Below the pieces are notes generated by a model. That model worked only from the letters and a program-made list of their open reading frames with translations. It was not told where the DNA came from and made no database searches. From NCBI RefSeq assembly GCF_029889885.1, contig NZ_JARANY010000002.1, positions 1-64,000 on the forward strand: DNA of 64,000 nucleotides, given 5' to 3'. The translations under genes and the position numbers were made by a program. Source of the stretch: Chromohalobacter sp. 296-RDG. Lineage in GTDB: Bacteria; Pseudomonadota; Gammaproteobacteria; Pseudomonadales; Halomonadaceae. Below are positions 62,103 through 64,000 of the stretch, in pieces. Position 1 is the stretch's first letter; each line of letters begins with the position of its first letter.

Positions 62103-63095
62103 TTGGCGACGAACCCGACGATTCTGGTAACAGGCCCTTACCTTGCCAAGAGTGCGAAGGACATGGCCGAAGCCGCGGGATTTACCGTGGTCCATACCCC
62201 CTCGTATCCCTCCGAGGATATGCTTGTTGCATTTATTGAGCGTCACGATCCGCTCGGCATCGTCTCTCGTATGGGGCAGTTCACCGCTGGCGCCATAGCG
62301 GCAGGCCAATCCTTGCGCGTGATCTCGAAGCACGGGGCCGGTGTCGACAATATTGACGTCGATGCGGCTACCCGGCACGGCGTTCAGGTCATCCGCGCCG
62401 CTGGCGGGAACGCCGTATCTGTCGCCGAACACGCTGTCGCGTTGATCTTCGCCACCGTCAAGCGATTGATGCCGCTGGACAAAGGCATGCGTGCGGGGCG
62501 CTGGGAGAAGGCCGAATTCCTCGGTCGCGAGTTGTCCGGTATGCGCCTGGGCCTGATCGGCGGCGGTGCCATCGCCGCCGCCGCGGCTAAGCTAGTGGAG
62601 GGCATGGGCCTAGATGTGATGGTCTACGACCCCTACGCATCCGCGGACGCCATCGAGTCCATGGGTGCCTGCAGCATCGAGCGTCTCGAAGACATGCTTC
62701 GCCAGTCCGACATCGTCAGCCTGCACTGCCCGCTGACCGAGGACAACACACACCTGCTCAACGCCGAGACCCTCGCCCTGATGCCGGTCGGCAGCTATGT
62801 CGTCAACACCTCTCGCGGTGGCCTGATCGACGAGGCTGCGCTTCTGTCCGCTCTGGAAAGCGGCCACCTCGCGGGCGCGGGACTCGATACCTTCGAGCAA
62901 GAACCCCCCTCCGGCGTGAGTTCCTTGGCTTCCTGCGAACAAGTCATCCTCACACCGCATATCGCTGGCGTCACCGAGGAAGGGGGAACCCGCGTCGGAG
63001 AGCTGGCTATCAAGGGTATTGTCGACTTCCTCGCCGGCAATGTTCTTTCAAAAGCGCGCCAGGTCAATGCTCTGGTAGCCGCTACCGGATCCTAG
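62103..63095 (+). CDS. D-isomer-specific 2-hydroxyacid dehydrogenase, TTG start
   Basis: A 330 aa NAD-dependent dehydrogenase of the SerA/LdhA fold. The cofactor motif reads GLIGGGAIAAAAAKL at about residues 147-161, where the last Gly of the usual GxGxxG is Ala. NTSRGGLIDEAAL has the catalytic Arg, DTFEQEPP the Glu and LTPHIAGVTEE the His acid/base. ISKHGAGVDNID is the substrate-side signature. TTG at 62103 is supported by GGGAGG 7 nt upstream and no nearby ATG. The substrate is a 2-hydroxy acid, identity unknown. It is divergent from LysR and followed by an RraA-like gene. Confidence 0.9.
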   Translation: MATNPTILVTGPYLAKSAKDMAEAAGFTVVHTPSYPSEDMLVAFIERHDPLGIVSRMGQFTAGAIAAGQSLRVISKHGAGVDNIDVDAATRHGVQVIRAAGGNAVSVAEHAVALIFATVKRLMPLDKGMRAGRWEKAEFLGRELSGMRLGLIGGGAIAAAAAKLVEGMGLDVMVYDPYASADAIESMGACSIERLEDMLRQSDIVSLHCPLTEDNTHLLNAETLALMPVGSYVVNTSRGGLIDEAALLSALESGHLAGAGLDTFEQEPPSGVSSLASCEQVILTPHIAGVTEEGGTRVGELAIKGIVDFLAGNVLSKARQVNALVAATGS

Positions 63096-63154
63096 GCAGC
63101 CCAATCAACACAAGAAACCCTCTTCAGGTGTTCATCTCTCGGAGGAGTGATGCA

Positions 63155-63832
63155 ATGACAGTCGGAAATAGAATTCTTCAGCGCACGCGTCGTGTCAACG
63201 TCGAAATCGTGAAAGCTTTCTCGGAACTACCCGTTGCAGTGGTTAGTGATAGCATGTCCCGCGTATTCGCTGGCGGCTCAGGCCTTCGTCCCATGCATCG
63301 CGATGGAAACTTAGCCGGAGTCGCGCTTACGGTCCGTACTCGCCCCGGTGATAACCTGATGCTGCATAAGGCGATCGACATGGCGGAACCCGGTGACGTC
63401 ATCGTCTGCGATGCTGGCGGAGACACCACGAATGCCTTGATGGGCGAGCTGATGCTTGCTTACGCGGTCAAGAAGGGTGTGGCAGGTTTCGTTCTTAATG
63501 GCGCGCTTCGCGACCTGGACGGTTTCCGCGAGACCAATCTACCTACCTTCGCCTCTGGAGTGACTCATCGTGGCCCTTACAAGAACGGCCCTGGTGAGGT
63601 CAATACACCGATCAACCTGGGGGGCATGGTCATCGAACCGGGTGACCTGATTCTCGGCGACGCCGATGGCGTAGTGGCGGTGCCCTACGACGCCGCCGCG
63701 ACAGTGCTCAAAGCCGCACAAGCGAAGCAAGCCGCCGAAGATAAGCAGATGGCTGTTATCCAAGCGGGCCAAAACGATCGCTCCTGGGTCGACAAGGCTC
63801 TCGAAGCTACTGGCTGTAACCTAGGGGGCTAA
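63155..63832 (+). CDS. RraA-family protein, probably 4-hydroxy-4-methyl-2-oxoglutarate aldolase-like
   Basis: A 225 aa protein of the RraA/HMG-aldolase fold. VVSDSMSRVFAGGSGLRPMH, VRTRPGDNLMLHKAIDMAEP, DVIVCDAGGD and VLNGALRDLDGFRE are visible. The Arg-Asp pair in GALRDLDG is the substrate/metal-binding pair of the aldolase group. True RraA (the RNase E inhibitor) is shorter, about 160 aa, so a metabolic aldolase or oxaloacetate decarboxylase is more likely. GGAGGA lies 8 nt before the ATG. It lies in one run with the dehydrogenase (59 bp gap) and the transporter. Confidence 0.85.
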   Translation: MTVGNRILQRTRRVNVEIVKAFSELPVAVVSDSMSRVFAGGSGLRPMHRDGNLAGVALTVRTRPGDNLMLHKAIDMAEPGDVIVCDAGGDTTNALMGELMLAYAVKKGVAGFVLNGALRDLDGFRETNLPTFASGVTHRGPYKNGPGEVNTPINLGGMVIEPGDLILGDADGVVAVPYDAAATVLKAAQAKQAAEDKQMAVIQAGQNDRSWVDKALEATGCNLGG

Positions 63833-63834
63833 AA

Positions 63835-64000
63835 TTGCGCCTGCCGAAAGCCGCAATACCGCTGATCAATGCTCGCCTTCGTATGTACCTCGTGGGCAAC
63901 GCGGCTTCGGCAGTTGGCACCTGGGCACAACGTGTGGTTTTGCTATGGCTCGCTTGGGACATCACACAATCCAGCTTCATGCTGGGGTTAATGGCGATGG
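63835..64000 (+). CDS. MFS transporter, N-terminal fragment (cut by window edge)
   Basis: The first 55 codons of a membrane protein starting at a TTG with GGGGG 7 nt upstream, 2 bp after the RraA-like gene. LRMYLVGNAASAVGTWAQRV followed by a hydrophobic VLLWLAWDI and SSFMLGLMAM is typical of the first helices of MFS_3/EntS-type exporters. It probably transports the cassette's substrate or product. The rest lies outside the window. Confidence 0.75.
   Translation, partial: MRLPKAAIPLINARLRMYLVGNAASAVGTWAQRVVLLWLAWDITQSSFMLGLMAM

Overview
This 64 kb window is the replication-origin region of a GC-rich gammaproteobacterial chromosome. Gene content and order (waa/hld core genes, glyQS, gmhB, gyrB-recF-dnaN-dnaA, rpmH-rnpA-yidC-mnmE, mnmG-rsmG-parAB, the atp operon, glmU, a DeoR regulator and glmS) follow the Pseudomonas/Oceanospirillales pattern. 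Together with many acidic proteins this suggests a Halomonadaceae member (Halomonas/Chromohalobacter-like). That assignment is inference from gene content, not a database match.

Layout. 1-11.1 kb: an LPS inner-core and heptose cluster (waaA, hldE, two GT9 enzymes, kdkA, a GT4, a GT2, an OpgB-like transferase, waaF, hldD). 11.2-14.3 kb: glyQS. 14.3-17.7 kb: a region of parS sites and heptanucleotide tandem repeats, with an inserted LysR/SDR pair and gmhB. 17.7-24.0 kb: gyrB, recF, dnaN and dnaA, all leftward. 24.0-24.4 kb: oriC, with DnaA boxes and an AT-rich tract. 24.5-28.3 kb: rpmH, rnpA, yidC and mnmE, rightward. 28.4-43.6 kb: a 15.9 kb block that separates mnmE from mnmG. It holds efeO/efeB remnants, rlmJ, an OmpA-type lipoprotein, hemW-rdgB, a frameshifted csgD-like regulator, a kinase/P-loop fusion, hemL, thiE, thiD, hemJ, a CLC channel, erpA and an amino-acid ABC transporter. 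43.7-44.1 kb: a second origin-like region with DnaA boxes and an AT-rich tract, at the place where oriC lies in E. coli (upstream of mnmG). 44.2-48.5 kb: mnmG, rsmG, parA, parB. 48.6-55.9 kb: the nine-gene atp operon. 56.0-60.2 kb: glmU, a GlmR-like regulator and glmS, which make UDP-GlcNAc. 60.2-61.0 kb: an internally deleted IS30-family element. 61.0-64.0 kb: an accessory cassette of LysR, 2-hydroxyacid dehydrogenase, RraA/HMG-aldolase-like protein and an MFS transporter cut by the window edge.

The main points of interest are the chromosome-maintenance signals. Eight parS or parS-like sites lie within 6.5 kb of the gyrB-recF side, two of them inside recF, while parAB is about 27 kb away. 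Ten perfect TTATCCACA DnaA boxes are spread over 21 kb, including inside yidC, mnmE and mnmG and in the thiE-hemL gap. Two separate regions look like origins.

No tRNA, rRNA or CRISPR array was recognised. Protein names rest on motifs and family memory. No search was run.
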